DNA from: Kribbella monticola
Lineage (GTDB): Bacteria; Actinomycetota; Actinomycetes; Propionibacteriales; Kribbellaceae
Assembly: GCF_003261635.1 (NCBI RefSeq)
Contig: NZ_QFXK01000090.1
Location: 1-64,000 of the forward strand
Length of the DNA stretch: 64,000 nt
Reading direction: 5' to 3'
Shown: positions 8,152-17,058 of the stretch, one piece after another
Layout: each line of letters opens with the position of its first letter
Numbering within the stretch: the stretch's first letter is position 1
Position numbers and translations under genes: made by a program
The notes under the pieces: model-generated
What the model was told of the DNA's origin: nothing
The model's input: only the letters and a program-made list of their open reading frames with translations
Databases searched by the model: none

Positions 8152-9092
8152 TCGTAGATCACCAACTCCGGGCGCGGTCGCACGGCGAGAACCTGCGCCG
8201 GTGTCATCAACACTCCGTGCCGGGTGTCCTCTTGGTAGAAGAGCTTGAATCCGGTGCGGACACCCCTCGGGAGCTTCGTCGTCAAGCCGCGATAGGTGGC
8301 CAGCTTCTGTGTCCGGCTACCGATGCCGTCGACGGATTTCACCGTCGCGACGCCCGGATAGGTGCGGACCGCCGCCTCGTCGCGCACGATCGGTTTCGCC
8401 AGTTGGTGGAAGACGAAAAGCTTCTCCGGAAGCCGGTACCGGGTGACGAGCGTGGACAGGTAGGCGCCGATCGCGTTCAGCTGGGGGCCGGTCGTCCGGC
8501 CGAAGACCCGGCCCGGCACCTGACCCGGCCCGACCTGCCACTCGGGGTCCACCGCCAGGCCGACGTCCGGCAGCCGAAGCCACGGCTCGAGCCGTCGTAC
8601 CTCGTCGACCGGGTTGGCACGGCCCGGCTGCACGTCCAGCATCAAGAGCATCCGGTACTTGCGCGCGACCGCGAGGTACCGGCCGATCTGTTGGGGGTCG
8701 ATCCGGGTCCGGTACTTGCCGTCGCGTCCGGCCGCACCCTGCGCGGTGACGACGATCAGCTCCATCACCGGAAGCGCCGACCGACCACCCCGGTACGACG
8801 CTGCCAGCCGCTCCAGCCGTCGCGCCCGCTCGTCGAGGTCGGCGTCGAGCGGGCCCAATGCGGGTGAGCCCGGGGCGCCGACGAAGGCGACCAGCTGATG
8901 AGCGGGGAAGATCCGGCGACCACCGCGTGGCAACTGCGCCAGTGGCGGAGCCGGCGGCGTCGGTTTCGGTGTTGCTGCGGCCGGCTGGTTCGCGAGCTGC
9001 TCGGAGGCGGGCAACTCGGGAGGCACATCGCTGCAGCCGGCGAAGCCGAGGAGGACCAGCAAGGACAGCAGACAGCGCGCGGGTTTCGGCAT
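8148..9092 (-). CDS. Putative lipoprotein of unknown function (TIM-barrel-like)
   Basis: A 314-residue protein with signal peptide and lipobox (LLVLLGFAGC), a Pro/Ala-rich linker to about residue 50, then a globular domain. Strand-like motifs MELIVVTAQ, MLLMLDVQPG and VGLAVDPEWQ recur at barrel-like spacing, resembling glycosidase-like beta/alpha barrels. I cannot assign catalytic residues and do not name a family. It is coupled to the deacetylase gene by a 4-bp overlap and lies 72 bp after the kinase gene on the same strand. A role in handling a surface glycan is inference from the neighbour. Confidence 0.7.
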   Translation of the reverse strand: MPKPARCLLSLLVLLGFAGCSDVPPELPASEQLANQPAAATPKPTPPAPPLAQLPRGGRRIFPAHQLVAFVGAPGSPALGPLDADLDERARRLERLAASYRGGRSALPVMELIVVTAQGAAGRDGKYRTRIDPQQIGRYLAVARKYRMLLMLDVQPGRANPVDEVRRLEPWLRLPDVGLAVDPEWQVGPGQVPGRVFGRTTGPQLNAIGAYLSTLVTRYRLPEKLFVFHQLAKPIVRDEAAVRTYPGVATVKSVDGIGSRTQKLATYRGLTTKLPRGVRTGFKLFYQEDTRHGVLMTPAQVLAVRPRPELVIYE

Positions 9093-9164
9093 CCAGACCC
9101 TGCTTTCACGAAGACAGACTTCAGCGAGGCAGCATCCCTGTACCCACGTGAATACCTAGTGTAA

Positions 9165-10082
9165 TCAAACAGTCTCTTTCAGTGATAGATGGCACGCCGA
9201 AGTTCTTTCGTACCGGCTGCTCACCGTCTGAAGTTGGGTGGTGGGACCCGTGAAGGGCTCAGCGTCCGCCGGCGGACGAGCCGGATGGTCCGCCGAGATC
9301 CGCCGGCACCACGCGGCCACCTCGTCCGCGCCGGGCCGGTCTGCGGGGTCCTTCGCCAGCATCCGGAGCAGATAGCGGCCGAAACCACTGCCGACGCGGG
9401 CCGGCTGTGGCGGGATCCCGGCCAGATGCTGACGCAGTACGCCGGTCGGGGTGTCGGCGAGGAAGGGCGGCGCGCCGGTGAGCAGTTGATAGAGGACGCA
9501 GCCGAGCGAGTAGATGTCGGCAGCCGGCCCGACCGGTTCGGCGCGGGCCCGTTCGGGCGCCAGGTAGTAGCTGGTGCCGAGAACTCCGTGCTGCGGGATC
9601 TGCTCTTCGACGTCGTGGTGCAGGAAGCAGGCGATGCCGAAGTCGGCGATCTTGATCGTGCCGTCGTCGGCCATCAGCAGGTTGCTCGGCTTGATGTCGC
9701 GATGGACCACGCCCTGGTCGTGGGCCGCCGACAGCCCGTCCGCGGTCTGAGCGACGACCTCCGCGGCGGCCGGCGGACTGAACGGGCCGAACTGCTGCAG
9801 AGCCGCAGCCAGAGTGTTGCCGACGACAAGTTCCATCACCAGGTAGTAGCTCTGGTCGTGCGGACCGAAGTCGTGGACGCCGACGACGTGCGGGCTGTTG
9901 ACCACCGCGGCTGCCTGAGCCTCCCGGCGGAACATCGCGGCGGCATCCTGACCGGTCCGGCCCTGTTTGAGCAGCTTGACGGCGACCGGCCTGGCCAGTA
10001 CCGCGTCGGTGGCGCGCCACACCTGACCCATCCTGCCCTGGCCGATGACAGCCTCGAGCTCGTACCGGTCCGCGACGCGCAT
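9165..10082 (-). CDS. Soluble Ser/Thr protein kinase (Hanks type)
   Basis: A 305-residue kinase: glycine loop GQGRMGQVW at residues 14-22, ATP-binding Lys36 (VAVKLL), catalytic HRDIKPSN with Asp129, DFG at 147-149, then APERAR and DIYSLGCVLYQLLTG. The kinase domain ends near residue 260, followed by a short tail with no transmembrane or PASTA segment, so it is cytoplasmic, unlike PknB. The start at 10082 was chosen because AGGAGG lies 6 nt before it and the domain begins there. It precedes the two envelope lipoprotein genes and might regulate envelope functions, which is inference. Confidence 0.9.
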   Translation of the reverse strand: MRVADRYELEAVIGQGRMGQVWRATDAVLARPVAVKLLKQGRTGQDAAAMFRREAQAAAVVNSPHVVGVHDFGPHDQSYYLVMELVVGNTLAAALQQFGPFSPPAAAEVVAQTADGLSAAHDQGVVHRDIKPSNLLMADDGTIKIADFGIACFLHHDVEEQIPQHGVLGTSYYLAPERARAEPVGPAADIYSLGCVLYQLLTGAPPFLADTPTGVLRQHLAGIPPQPARVGSGFGRYLLRMLAKDPADRPGADEVAAWCRRISADHPARPPADAEPFTGPTTQLQTVSSRYERTSACHLSLKETV

Positions 10083-10194
10083 CGCCACCTCCTGACGATC
10101 GACGCTCCACCAGTACCCGCCGGCCCATCCCAGCAACGCGACTCCCCGAACTGTGACAACTCCGCCACACTCCCGCAACGGAGTCCGGCCGGAA

Positions 10195-12054
10195 TCAGTC
10201 CTCGGCGAGGACGACCACCCGGTCGTGCGCGCTCAGCGTGAGCGGCGTGTTCTTGGGTGGATTGAGAACCACGCCGTACGCCGGTGGCCGGTAGAACTCG
10301 TCGTGGACGCGGTACCCGATCGCGGTCTCACCCAGCCGGCGAGCCGCTTCGGCGATCGTGGCGAAGGTCGCTTCGGTGCCGGGCCGCAGGTAGTCGGTCG
10401 CGGGTTTGAGGTAGATCTCGGCGCCGGTGGGGTTGAACAGATCCTCGAAGACCGCCGCCAGATGACGGTTCTCGGTCAGCTGGGTCAGCAGCAGGCTGAT
10501 CAGCTTGTCGCTGACCACGAAGTCGTCGGCCCGGGTCACCTCGGCGATCTCGCGGTTCGCGTCGTCGTTGATCTCGCTGACGATCGAGTACGGGACCTCC
10601 AGCGCATGGGCCAGGTCGCGCAGGTGCAGCAAGGTCACCAGCGTGCGCGCATCCGCCTCCTGGACACCGAGGTCGTCGGCGGCCAGCACGATCAGGTGCT
10701 GGTAGCCGGTGACGTCGAGCGCCTCCAGGTGAGCCCGGTTGGTGGGCTCGCAGAGCGTGGTGCTGACGGCCAGATTCGCGTAGTCGCCGAACTGAGCCGC
10801 GATGGGTTCGGGGCTGGCGATTCGGAGTACGGAACCGGCGTAGGCGAACGCGTCCAGGAGTTCGAGGATCTGTGGCGCCCGCTTGTTCCAGCCGATCATC
10901 AAGGTGCGGGTCGGCGCGGGCGGCCGGTCCGGTCGCGGCGCGATCGCCTGCTCCACCACCCGCGGCGGGGTCTGGGTGAGGCGGATCATGGTGTCGTCCT
11001 CGGCCAGCACGATCAGCTCGTCGCCGTCGTTGATCGGGAAGTCGCCGGCCGGATTGAGTTCGATGCTGTCGTCGCCGTGCCGCAGACCGACCGGTACGCC
11101 GAGTTCGTAGGCGTGCACCGCGGCTCCGAAGGTGGAGCCACTCAAAGTCGGCTCCGCCTTCAGGTAGAACTCGTTGCCCGCGAACGCCAGCAGATCCGCA
11201 CACACCGCGGACAGCCCGGACTGCCGGTGCGCGTTGACGATCAGCCGTACGGCGAGGTCGTCCGCGCCGATCAACTGTGCTCGCGGGCCGCCGGCCAGCC
11301 GGGCGGCGGGGAGATTCGCCGAGTCGGCGACCGCGGCGACGACGTGCGGGCCATCCGCCTCGGCCGCGCGGGAGCCGAGCGAGAGCAGCACCTTGATCAC
11401 CTGGATGTCGGCGTCATCGGTGTCCGGTGGCAGCACCATCACCGAGCGGGCCGACCGCAGCGCCACCAGGTCCAGATCGGCGGGGCGCAACGGGTTTCCG
11501 GTCCGGCAGACCACCTGGGTCTTGCCGAGTTCGGGAACGCGGGCGCGGATGGCATCCTCCATCTCCACCTTGTCCCGGTCGGCGAGGATGGCGACGCAGG
11601 ACCGCCGAGTGGTCTGGTTGGCCTGCGCCAGTTCCGAGACCACGGTGAAGATCTGCTCGGACCAGCCGAGCACGACGGTGTGGTCCTGCTCGACGATCCG
11701 CGATCTGCCCTTGCGCAGCACGGTGATCTTGTTCTCCAGGCCGGTGGTCAGGACACCGATGAACGAGCTGACGATGAAGATGCCGCCCAGCGTCACGGTC
11801 AGCATCAGGGCCAGGAAGAACAGGCCGCCCTGGTCGCCGCCCATGGTGCCGGGATCGAGCGTCCGCAACAGGCTCATCCACAACACGCCGTGCCAGCCGC
11901 CATGGCCCTTGGCATCCGACGGCGCGAGCGCCAGCAGCAGGCCTGACGTCGTCAGCACCAGGAGCGCCGAGGCGAGTCCGAGCCAGCCGATCAGGGCCGG
12001 AGTACCCCGAGACATCGTGCTGTCGAACCAGTACCGCGCCCTGTCCCGCCACAT
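10195..12054 (-). CDS. CASTOR/POLLUX-related putative ion channel with RCK-like domains
   Basis: A 619-residue protein with two N-terminal membrane helices (about 20-45 and 75-105) flanking a short pore-like segment (GVLWMSLLRTLDPGTMGG), followed by tandem NAD-binding RCK/TrkA-N-like domains (HTVVLGWSEQIFTVVSEL near 125, RTLMIGWNKRAPQILELL near 385) and RCK-C-like parts. This order is that of plant CASTOR/POLLUX nuclear cation channels and their bacterial homologues. The ATG at 12054 is preferred to 12063 because GGGGAG lies 9 nt upstream of it and abuts the earlier ATG. It is probably a ligand-gated cation channel in the plasma membrane; the ion is unknown. Confidence 0.85.
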   Translation of the reverse strand: MWRDRARYWFDSTMSRGTPALIGWLGLASALLVLTTSGLLLALAPSDAKGHGGWHGVLWMSLLRTLDPGTMGGDQGGLFFLALMLTVTLGGIFIVSSFIGVLTTGLENKITVLRKGRSRIVEQDHTVVLGWSEQIFTVVSELAQANQTTRRSCVAILADRDKVEMEDAIRARVPELGKTQVVCRTGNPLRPADLDLVALRSARSVMVLPPDTDDADIQVIKVLLSLGSRAAEADGPHVVAAVADSANLPAARLAGGPRAQLIGADDLAVRLIVNAHRQSGLSAVCADLLAFAGNEFYLKAEPTLSGSTFGAAVHAYELGVPVGLRHGDDSIELNPAGDFPINDGDELIVLAEDDTMIRLTQTPPRVVEQAIAPRPDRPPAPTRTLMIGWNKRAPQILELLDAFAYAGSVLRIASPEPIAAQFGDYANLAVSTTLCEPTNRAHLEALDVTGYQHLIVLAADDLGVQEADARTLVTLLHLRDLAHALEVPYSIVSEINDDANREIAEVTRADDFVVSDKLISLLLTQLTENRHLAAVFEDLFNPTGAEIYLKPATDYLRPGTEATFATIAEAARRLGETAIGYRVHDEFYRPPAYGVVLNPPKNTPLTLSAHDRVVVLAED

Positions 12055-12135
12055 GCCGCACATCTCCCCACTCGCCCGGCCACCCCAGCGTGCGAACTAT
12101 GCCACCAATCGGTATCGGGCGACGTGGCCGCGCGG

Positions 12136-14133
12136 TCAGCGGGGGAGCAGGTCGGCGGCTTGGAGTTGTTGCCAGATCTCGGACTGGTCGACGACGGTGA
12201 CGCCGAGCTTCTCGGCCTTGGTGAGCTTGGCGGCGCCTACATCGGCGCCGGTGATGAGGAAGTCGGTGCTGGCCGAGACCGAGGAGGCGATGGTCGCACC
12301 GGCCTTCTCGCAGAGTCGCTGGAACGCCGGGCGGGTGACCTTCTCACCGGAGCGGGGGTCGCTGATCGAGCCGGTGACGACCACCGTCTTGCCGGCCAGC
12401 GGCGCGCCGGCCGCGACGACCGGTGGGAGGTCTTCCTCGCGGACGTCGAGCGAGACACCGGCGGCGCGGAGCCGCTCGAGCTCCGGGCGCAACCGGGTGA
12501 GGTGCTCGCTCAACGAGGTGGCGACCTTGAGCCCGATGTCGTCGACGGCCACCAGGGCGTCCACGCCCGCGTCGGCCACCTCTTCCAGGGAACCGAAGCC
12601 CGCTCGGCACAGCCTGGCCGCGGTGCCTTCGGACGCCATCGGGATGGCGAGGCCGATCAGCGCCCGGCGCAGGCCGACCTGACGGCTCGCGTCGATCGAC
12701 TCGATCATCCGGGTGGCCGAGATCTCGCCGACCCGATCGAACTCCAGCAACTTCTCCTTGGTCAGCTGGTAGAAGTCCGAGGGATTCTCCAGGATCCCGG
12801 CTTCGGCCAGCCGCTCGATCCACACCCCGCCGATCGCGTCGATGTCGGCCGCCGCGCGGGACGCCCAGTGGATCAGCCGCCGGACGGTCTGCGCGGGGCA
12901 GGCGACGTTCGTACAGAACAGTTCGCGGCTGTTGCCCTGCTCGGTCAAGGGCTGCTCGCAGGACGGGCACACGGTCGGCGGCACGATGTCTCGCTCCGCG
13001 CCGGTGCGCTTGGACGCGTCCAGCACGCCGGCGACGAACGGGATCACGTCACCCGCGCGGCGCACCAGCACCGTGTCGCCGATCTTGATGCCGCGGGCCC
13101 GGATCACTTCCTGGTTGGCCAGCGTCGCGCGAGTCACCGTCGTACCGCCCACGAAGACCGGCTCGAGCCAGGCGACCGGCGCGATCTTGCCGGTTTTGCC
13201 CACGTCCCACACGACGTCGGCCAGCACAGTGGTCTTCTCCTCGGCGGCGAACTTGAACGCCAGTGCGCCCCGCGGCGAGCTGGACCGGGTGCCCGCGGCG
13301 GCGAACGCACCACGATCGGCCAACCGCAGTACGGCGCCGTCGAGGTCGTAGTCGAGGTCGTTGCGCTGCTGCTCGATCGTGCTGATGACTGCCTGCGCGG
13401 CGGCCGCGTCGTCGCAGTGCCGCATCTCCGCGACGGTGAACCCGAGCGTCTGCAGCGCGCGCTCCAGATCCGCGTCGGCGTCGTCGGTGTCGCTGAGCAG
13501 GTCGAAGGCGAGGAACTGCAGGCGGCGCTCGGCGACGGTGGCCGGGTCCTTCGCCCGCAGGGTGCCCGCCGCGGCGTTGCGCGGATTGATCAGCGGCTTG
13601 TCCGGGTGGGCGGCGTTGTAGGCAGCGAACGTCGAGCGCAGCATCACCGCCTCGCCGCGAACCTCGATGCGGTCCGGTACGGCGAGCTTCGGCGGGACTC
13701 CGTCGGTGAGGGCGCGCACCAGCGGGGTCACATCGTCGCCGGTCGTCCCGTCGCCGCGGGTGATTGCCCGCGCCAGCTTGCCGTTCTCGTAGACCAGGGC
13801 CAGCGAGAGGCCGTCCAGCTTCGGCATCACCACCACCGGCTGGCCGGGGAAGCGGTTGAAGAACGCCTCCACCTGCTCGGGACGGGTCGCTTTCTCCAGC
13901 GAGAGCATCGGCCGCGAGTGCCGGACCGGCGCGTGCAGCACGGCCGGTGCTCCGACCTGCTCGAGCGGATTCGGATCGGGCGCCAGCTCCGGGTTGGCCT
14001 CGATCAGCGACCGCAGCTCGTCCTCGATGGCGTCGTACTCCGCGTCGGCCACCACCGGTGAACCCCGGTAGTAGGCATCGCGCAGTACGCCGATCTGATC
14101 GGCAAGTTCCTGAATCCGCTCCCCAACGTCCAC
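12136..14133 (-). CDS. ligA: NAD-dependent DNA ligase LigA
   Basis: A 665-residue protein with the full ligase order: Ia region (DAYYRGSPVVADAEYDAIED), adenylation domain with the nucleophile in K105-L-D-G, OB fold, four-cysteine zinc finger (CPSCEQPL then CTNVACPAQ), helix-hairpin-helix repeats and a C-terminal BRCT domain (AGKTVVVTGSI). It seals nicks in replication and repair. It is shorter than typical actinobacterial LigA (about 700-730 residues), and the usual PMLSLDNAF is PMLSLEKAT, so it could be a second, divergent ligase and not the essential copy. No replication neighbours support or refute that. Confidence 0.92.
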   Translation of the reverse strand: MDVGERIQELADQIGVLRDAYYRGSPVVADAEYDAIEDELRSLIEANPELAPDPNPLEQVGAPAVLHAPVRHSRPMLSLEKATRPEQVEAFFNRFPGQPVVVMPKLDGLSLALVYENGKLARAITRGDGTTGDDVTPLVRALTDGVPPKLAVPDRIEVRGEAVMLRSTFAAYNAAHPDKPLINPRNAAAGTLRAKDPATVAERRLQFLAFDLLSDTDDADADLERALQTLGFTVAEMRHCDDAAAAQAVISTIEQQRNDLDYDLDGAVLRLADRGAFAAAGTRSSSPRGALAFKFAAEEKTTVLADVVWDVGKTGKIAPVAWLEPVFVGGTTVTRATLANQEVIRARGIKIGDTVLVRRAGDVIPFVAGVLDASKRTGAERDIVPPTVCPSCEQPLTEQGNSRELFCTNVACPAQTVRRLIHWASRAAADIDAIGGVWIERLAEAGILENPSDFYQLTKEKLLEFDRVGEISATRMIESIDASRQVGLRRALIGLAIPMASEGTAARLCRAGFGSLEEVADAGVDALVAVDDIGLKVATSLSEHLTRLRPELERLRAAGVSLDVREEDLPPVVAAGAPLAGKTVVVTGSISDPRSGEKVTRPAFQRLCEKAGATIASSVSASTDFLITGADVGAAKLTKAEKLGVTVVDQSEIWQQLQAADLLPR

Positions 14134-14251
14134 GGCCAGACACTACCTGCGGCCGCCGACAAACTGCCCGGAACCGGCCCTGGGTGGGTGTGCTGCTCCC
14201 AGGCACAGCGCGTCCTTCTTGGCGACCGTCTTCGCCGCCACAGTTGACGAC

Positions 14252-15085
14252 ATGGACAGAATCATCACGAAGAACTGGCTGATCACCGGAGCCTCCCGCG
14301 GCCTCGGCCGGGAGTTCGCCCGCGCCGCTCTCCAGCGCGGCGACCACGTGGCCGCGACCGCTCGCGACACGGGCACCCTGGACGAATTCACCGCGCAGTA
14401 CCCCGACACGTTCTTGCCGCTCGCTCTCGACGTCACCGACAGCGCGGGTGTCGACGCGACGGTCCACACCGCCGAAGCACAGCTGGGCGGCCTGGACGTC
14501 GTGGTCAACAATGCCGGCTACGGGCACTTCGGCGCGGTCGAGGAGCTGACCGAGAGCGACCTGCGGGACCAGCTGGAGACCAATGTCTTCGGTGCGTTGC
14601 GGGTCACCCAGGCGGCGCTGCCCGGGATGCGCGAACGCGGGCGCGGTCACGTCGTACAGATCTCGTCGATCGGCGGCGTCGGCGCCTTCGCCAATCTCGG
14701 CGCGTATCACGCCTCCAAGTGGGCTCTGGAGGCGTTGAGTGAGTCGCTCGCGGCAGAGGTGGCCCGGTTCGGGATCCGGGTGACGATCGTCGAGCCGGGC
14801 GGCTTCGACACCGACTGGGCCGGGTCGTCGGCGCGGCGGAGCGATCCGCTGGCGGCCTACGACCCCATGCGCGACGAGGCCGCCGCCCGCCGCGGCGCCC
14901 AGAGCTCCGGTACGCCGGCCGCTGCCGCGCAGGCGCTGCTCGAGGTCGTCGACGCCCCGGAACCGCCGCTGAGGGTGCTCTTCGGCGCCCAGGCCCTGCC
15001 CATCGTGCGCGGCATCTACCAGCGACGGCTGGCCGAGTGGGAGAGATGGGAGAAGGTGGCCGTCGCGGCGCAAGGAGCCCAGTGA
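14252..15085 (+). CDS. SDR family oxidoreductase
   Basis: A 277-residue short-chain dehydrogenase with TGASRGLG near residues 9-16, NNAG, the catalytic serine in QISSIGG and the catalytic YHASK. The ATG at 14252 is preferred to a TTG 33 nt upstream because the Rossmann strand begins at once (MDRIITKNWLITGAS). The XRE regulator gene follows after 29 bp on the same strand, but that gene has its own promoter. Substrate unknown. Confidence 0.85.
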   Translation: MDRIITKNWLITGASRGLGREFARAALQRGDHVAATARDTGTLDEFTAQYPDTFLPLALDVTDSAGVDATVHTAEAQLGGLDVVVNNAGYGHFGAVEELTESDLRDQLETNVFGALRVTQAALPGMRERGRGHVVQISSIGGVGAFANLGAYHASKWALEALSESLAAEVARFGIRVTIVEPGGFDTDWAGSSARRSDPLAAYDPMRDEAAARRGAQSSGTPAAAAQALLEVVDAPEPPLRVLFGAQALPIVRGIYQRRLAEWERWEKVAVAAQGAQ

Positions 15086-15102
15086 CCACGGGCCGCGTTG
15101 GC

Positions 15103-15108
15103 TAGAAT
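15103..15108 (+). promoter_or_regulatory. -10 element of a leaderless XRE gene
   Basis: TAGAAT matches the actinobacterial TANNNT -10. It ends 6 nt before the ATG at 15115, so transcription should start at or next to the A of the start codon. No Shine-Dalgarno is present. Confidence 0.6.
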
Positions 15109-15114
15109 TTGTTG

Positions 15115-15930
15115 ATGGCGACAACCGCTCTCGGTGAGTACCTAAGCGCCAGACGGGCGCAGGTCGCCCCGGAACAGCTCGGCCGGCCGACCCACGGCGT
15201 ACGGCGGGTTCCGGGACTGCGGCGCGAGGAAGTCGCGATGGCGGCCGGGATGAGCGTGGACTACTACATCCGCCTGGAGCAGGGCCGGGAGCGGAACCCG
15301 TCGGCCCAGGTCCTCGACGCGCTCAGCGAGGTACTACGGCTGGACGACGACGCTCACCTGCATCTCTTCCGGCTGGCCGGGTTACTGCCGGCGCCGACCC
15401 GTCCGGCCGCCGTCGAGCAGGTCGACCCGCAGTTGCTGCGGCTGATGGAGATGTGGCCGGCCAACCCGGCGATCGTGCTCGGGCGCGCCTTCGACATCCT
15501 GGCCGGCAACGCAGCGGCGTACGCGTTGTTCGACGGGTTCCAGCAGGGGCCGAACCTGATGGCCAAGATCTTCCTCGACCCTGACGCCCGGTCGTTCTAC
15601 CCCGATTGGGAGGAAGTCGCGCGGTACACCGTGGCCGGATTCCGGCTCCAGCAGGGGCGCAGTCCCGACGACCCGCGCATCCGTCAGGTGATCGAGGAAC
15701 TCAGCCACGCCAGCCCGGATTTCGTCGCCTTCTGGGAACGCCACGAGGCACGCGGCACCAGGATGACCAGCAAGCGGTTCCACCACCGCGAGGCCGGCGA
15801 ACTCACCTTGCAGATCAACGCTTTCGACGTGCTCTCGGCTCCCGGCCAGGAGCTCATCGTGTACCACGCCGAGCCGGACACGCCCAGCGCGGCGGCCCTC
15901 GCCCGCCTCACCTCGAACGCCCAGCTCTGA
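15115..15930 (+). CDS. XRE-family regulator with MmyB-like ligand-binding domain
   Basis: A 271-residue protein with an N-terminal helix-turn-helix (LRREEVAMAAGMSVDYYIRL, residues 40-60) and a C-terminal MmyB-like PAS-type domain (about 105-265, including AFDILAGNAAAYALF and YHAEPDTPSAAALARL). This architecture is widespread in actinobacteria; the C-terminal domain probably binds a hydrophobic ligand, and the gene usually lies next to a regulated oxidoreductase, here the SDR immediately upstream. The ATG at 15115 is favoured by the -10 box 6 nt before it; a TTG at 15109 is less likely. Confidence 0.88.
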   Translation: MATTALGEYLSARRAQVAPEQLGRPTHGVRRVPGLRREEVAMAAGMSVDYYIRLEQGRERNPSAQVLDALSEVLRLDDDAHLHLFRLAGLLPAPTRPAAVEQVDPQLLRLMEMWPANPAIVLGRAFDILAGNAAAYALFDGFQQGPNLMAKIFLDPDARSFYPDWEEVARYTVAGFRLQQGRSPDDPRIRQVIEELSHASPDFVAFWERHEARGTRMTSKRFHHREAGELTLQINAFDVLSAPGQELIVYHAEPDTPSAAALARLTSNAQL

Positions 15931-15937
15931 CTTCACA

Positions 15938-15958
15938 CCGCCCCGGATGCCGGGGCGG
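15938..15958 (+). terminator. Hairpin between the XRE gene and vanH
   Basis: A perfect 9-bp stem (15938-15946 with 15950-15958) with a 3-nt ATG loop, 8 bp after the XRE stop codon. It insulates the vanH promoter that begins 7 bp later. No T-run. Confidence 0.55.
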
Positions 15959-15964
15959 GCGGCA

Positions 15965-16023
15965 TATCGTCGGTGTATCGAAACGGCGATACGTGCTGGC
16001 AACACCGTGCTGTCTTGACTGGG
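15965..16023 (+). promoter_or_regulatory. Probable VanR-activated promoter of vanHAX
   Basis: This 59-bp block aligns without gaps to 20944-21002 before vanY, with 50 of 59 bases identical and nearly the same distance to the start codon. It contains TATCG direct repeats 11 bp apart and an inverted repeat GTATCG-N6-CGATAC (15975-15992), typical of OmpR-family sites. TTGACT at 16015-16020 ends 6 nt before the ATG; its position fits a weak -10 of a leaderless, activator-dependent promoter better than a -35. Confidence 0.7.
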
Positions 16024-16026
16024 GGC

Positions 16027-17058
16027 ATGACTGACACGGAATCAGCAGCACGCTCCGGATTCCTGGCGTCGTGGGCCACCTCTGCCGACGCAGAAGTGGG
16101 AATCACCTTCTACGGCTGCGAGCAGGACGAAGCCGATTTGTTGCGCGAGTCGGCAGCCGGTTTGGGGGTGCTGCCCACCATCACGGCCGCGCCGGTCTCC
16201 GAGGCGAACATCGGGCTGACGGCCGGAAACCGGTGCATCAGCGTCGGCCACAAAACCCGGATCACGAATTCCACCCTGCTGGCGCTGAACCATGCCGGTG
16301 TGGAGTACATCTCCACCCGCAGCATCGGGTGCAATCACCTGGATGTGGAGTATGCGCAGAGCCTCGGTATCTGCGTGGAGAACGTCGCCTATTCGCCGGA
16401 CAGCGTGGCCGATTACACCGTCATGTTGATGTTGATGGCGCTGCGGGATGCCAGGTCCGTTCTCCGCCGGGCGGACGTTCACGACTACCGGTTGAACGAC
16501 GTCCGCGGGAAAGAACTCCGCGACCTGACCGTCGGAGTCATCGGTACCGGCCGTATCGGCGCGGCGGTGATGGACCGGTTGCGTGGTTTTCGCTGCCGGG
16601 TGGTCGCTTTCGACACTCGTCCGCAGACCGACGCCGACTACGTGCCGCTGGACGAATTGTTCCGGCAGAGCGACATCCTGACGCTGCACACGCCGCTCAC
16701 CACCGCCACGCATCACCTGCTGAACGCCCGACGGATCCAGCAGTTGAAGCCAGGCGCATTCGTGATCAACACCGGCCGCGGCTCGCTCATCGACACCGAA
16801 GCGCTGGTGGCAGCCCTGGAGAGCGGCCGGCTGGGTGGCGCTGCCCTGGACGTGCTCGAAGGCGAAGAAGGCATCTTCTATGCCGACCGCCGGAACGAGC
16901 CAGTGCCGAACGAGCATCTGGTCCGGCTGCAGAAACTGCCGAACGTGATCATCAGCCCGCACACCGCCTATTACACCGACCATGCCCTGCGCGACGCGCT
17001 GGAGAACTCGGTCGCGAACTGCCGGAAATTCGAGAAGAGAAAGCAGCGCTGGATATGA
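16027..17058 (+). CDS. vanH: VanH: D-lactate dehydrogenase of glycopeptide resistance
   Basis: A 343-residue D-2-hydroxyacid dehydrogenase that reduces pyruvate to D-lactate for D-Ala-D-Lac synthesis. It shows the Rossmann motif GVIGTGRIGAAV, substrate-binding STRSIGCNHLDV, NTGRGSLIDTEAL, the catalytic Glu region ALDVLEGEEGIFY (typical of VanH) and the catalytic His in SPHTAYYTD. The ATG at 16027 is fixed by the conserved promoter block and by agreement with vanY. Its stop overlaps the vanA start (ATGA). It is first in the vanHAX operon and probably induced through VanR. Confidence 0.95.
   Translation: MTDTESAARSGFLASWATSADAEVGITFYGCEQDEADLLRESAAGLGVLPTITAAPVSEANIGLTAGNRCISVGHKTRITNSTLLALNHAGVEYISTRSIGCNHLDVEYAQSLGICVENVAYSPDSVADYTVMLMLMALRDARSVLRRADVHDYRLNDVRGKELRDLTVGVIGTGRIGAAVMDRLRGFRCRVVAFDTRPQTDADYVPLDELFRQSDILTLHTPLTTATHHLLNARRIQQLKPGAFVINTGRGSLIDTEALVAALESGRLGGAALDVLEGEEGIFYADRRNEPVPNEHLVRLQKLPNVIISPHTAYYTDHALRDALENSVANCRKFEKRKQRWI

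Noticed and set aside
13049..15124. A 691-codon minus-strand open frame
   Set aside because: It overlaps the SDR and ligA genes in another frame and shows only shadow composition.
16015..16020. TTGACT as a -35 box of vanH
   Set aside because: It is only 6 nt before the start codon, so a -35 role would put the transcription start inside the gene. A -10 of a leaderless promoter fits better.
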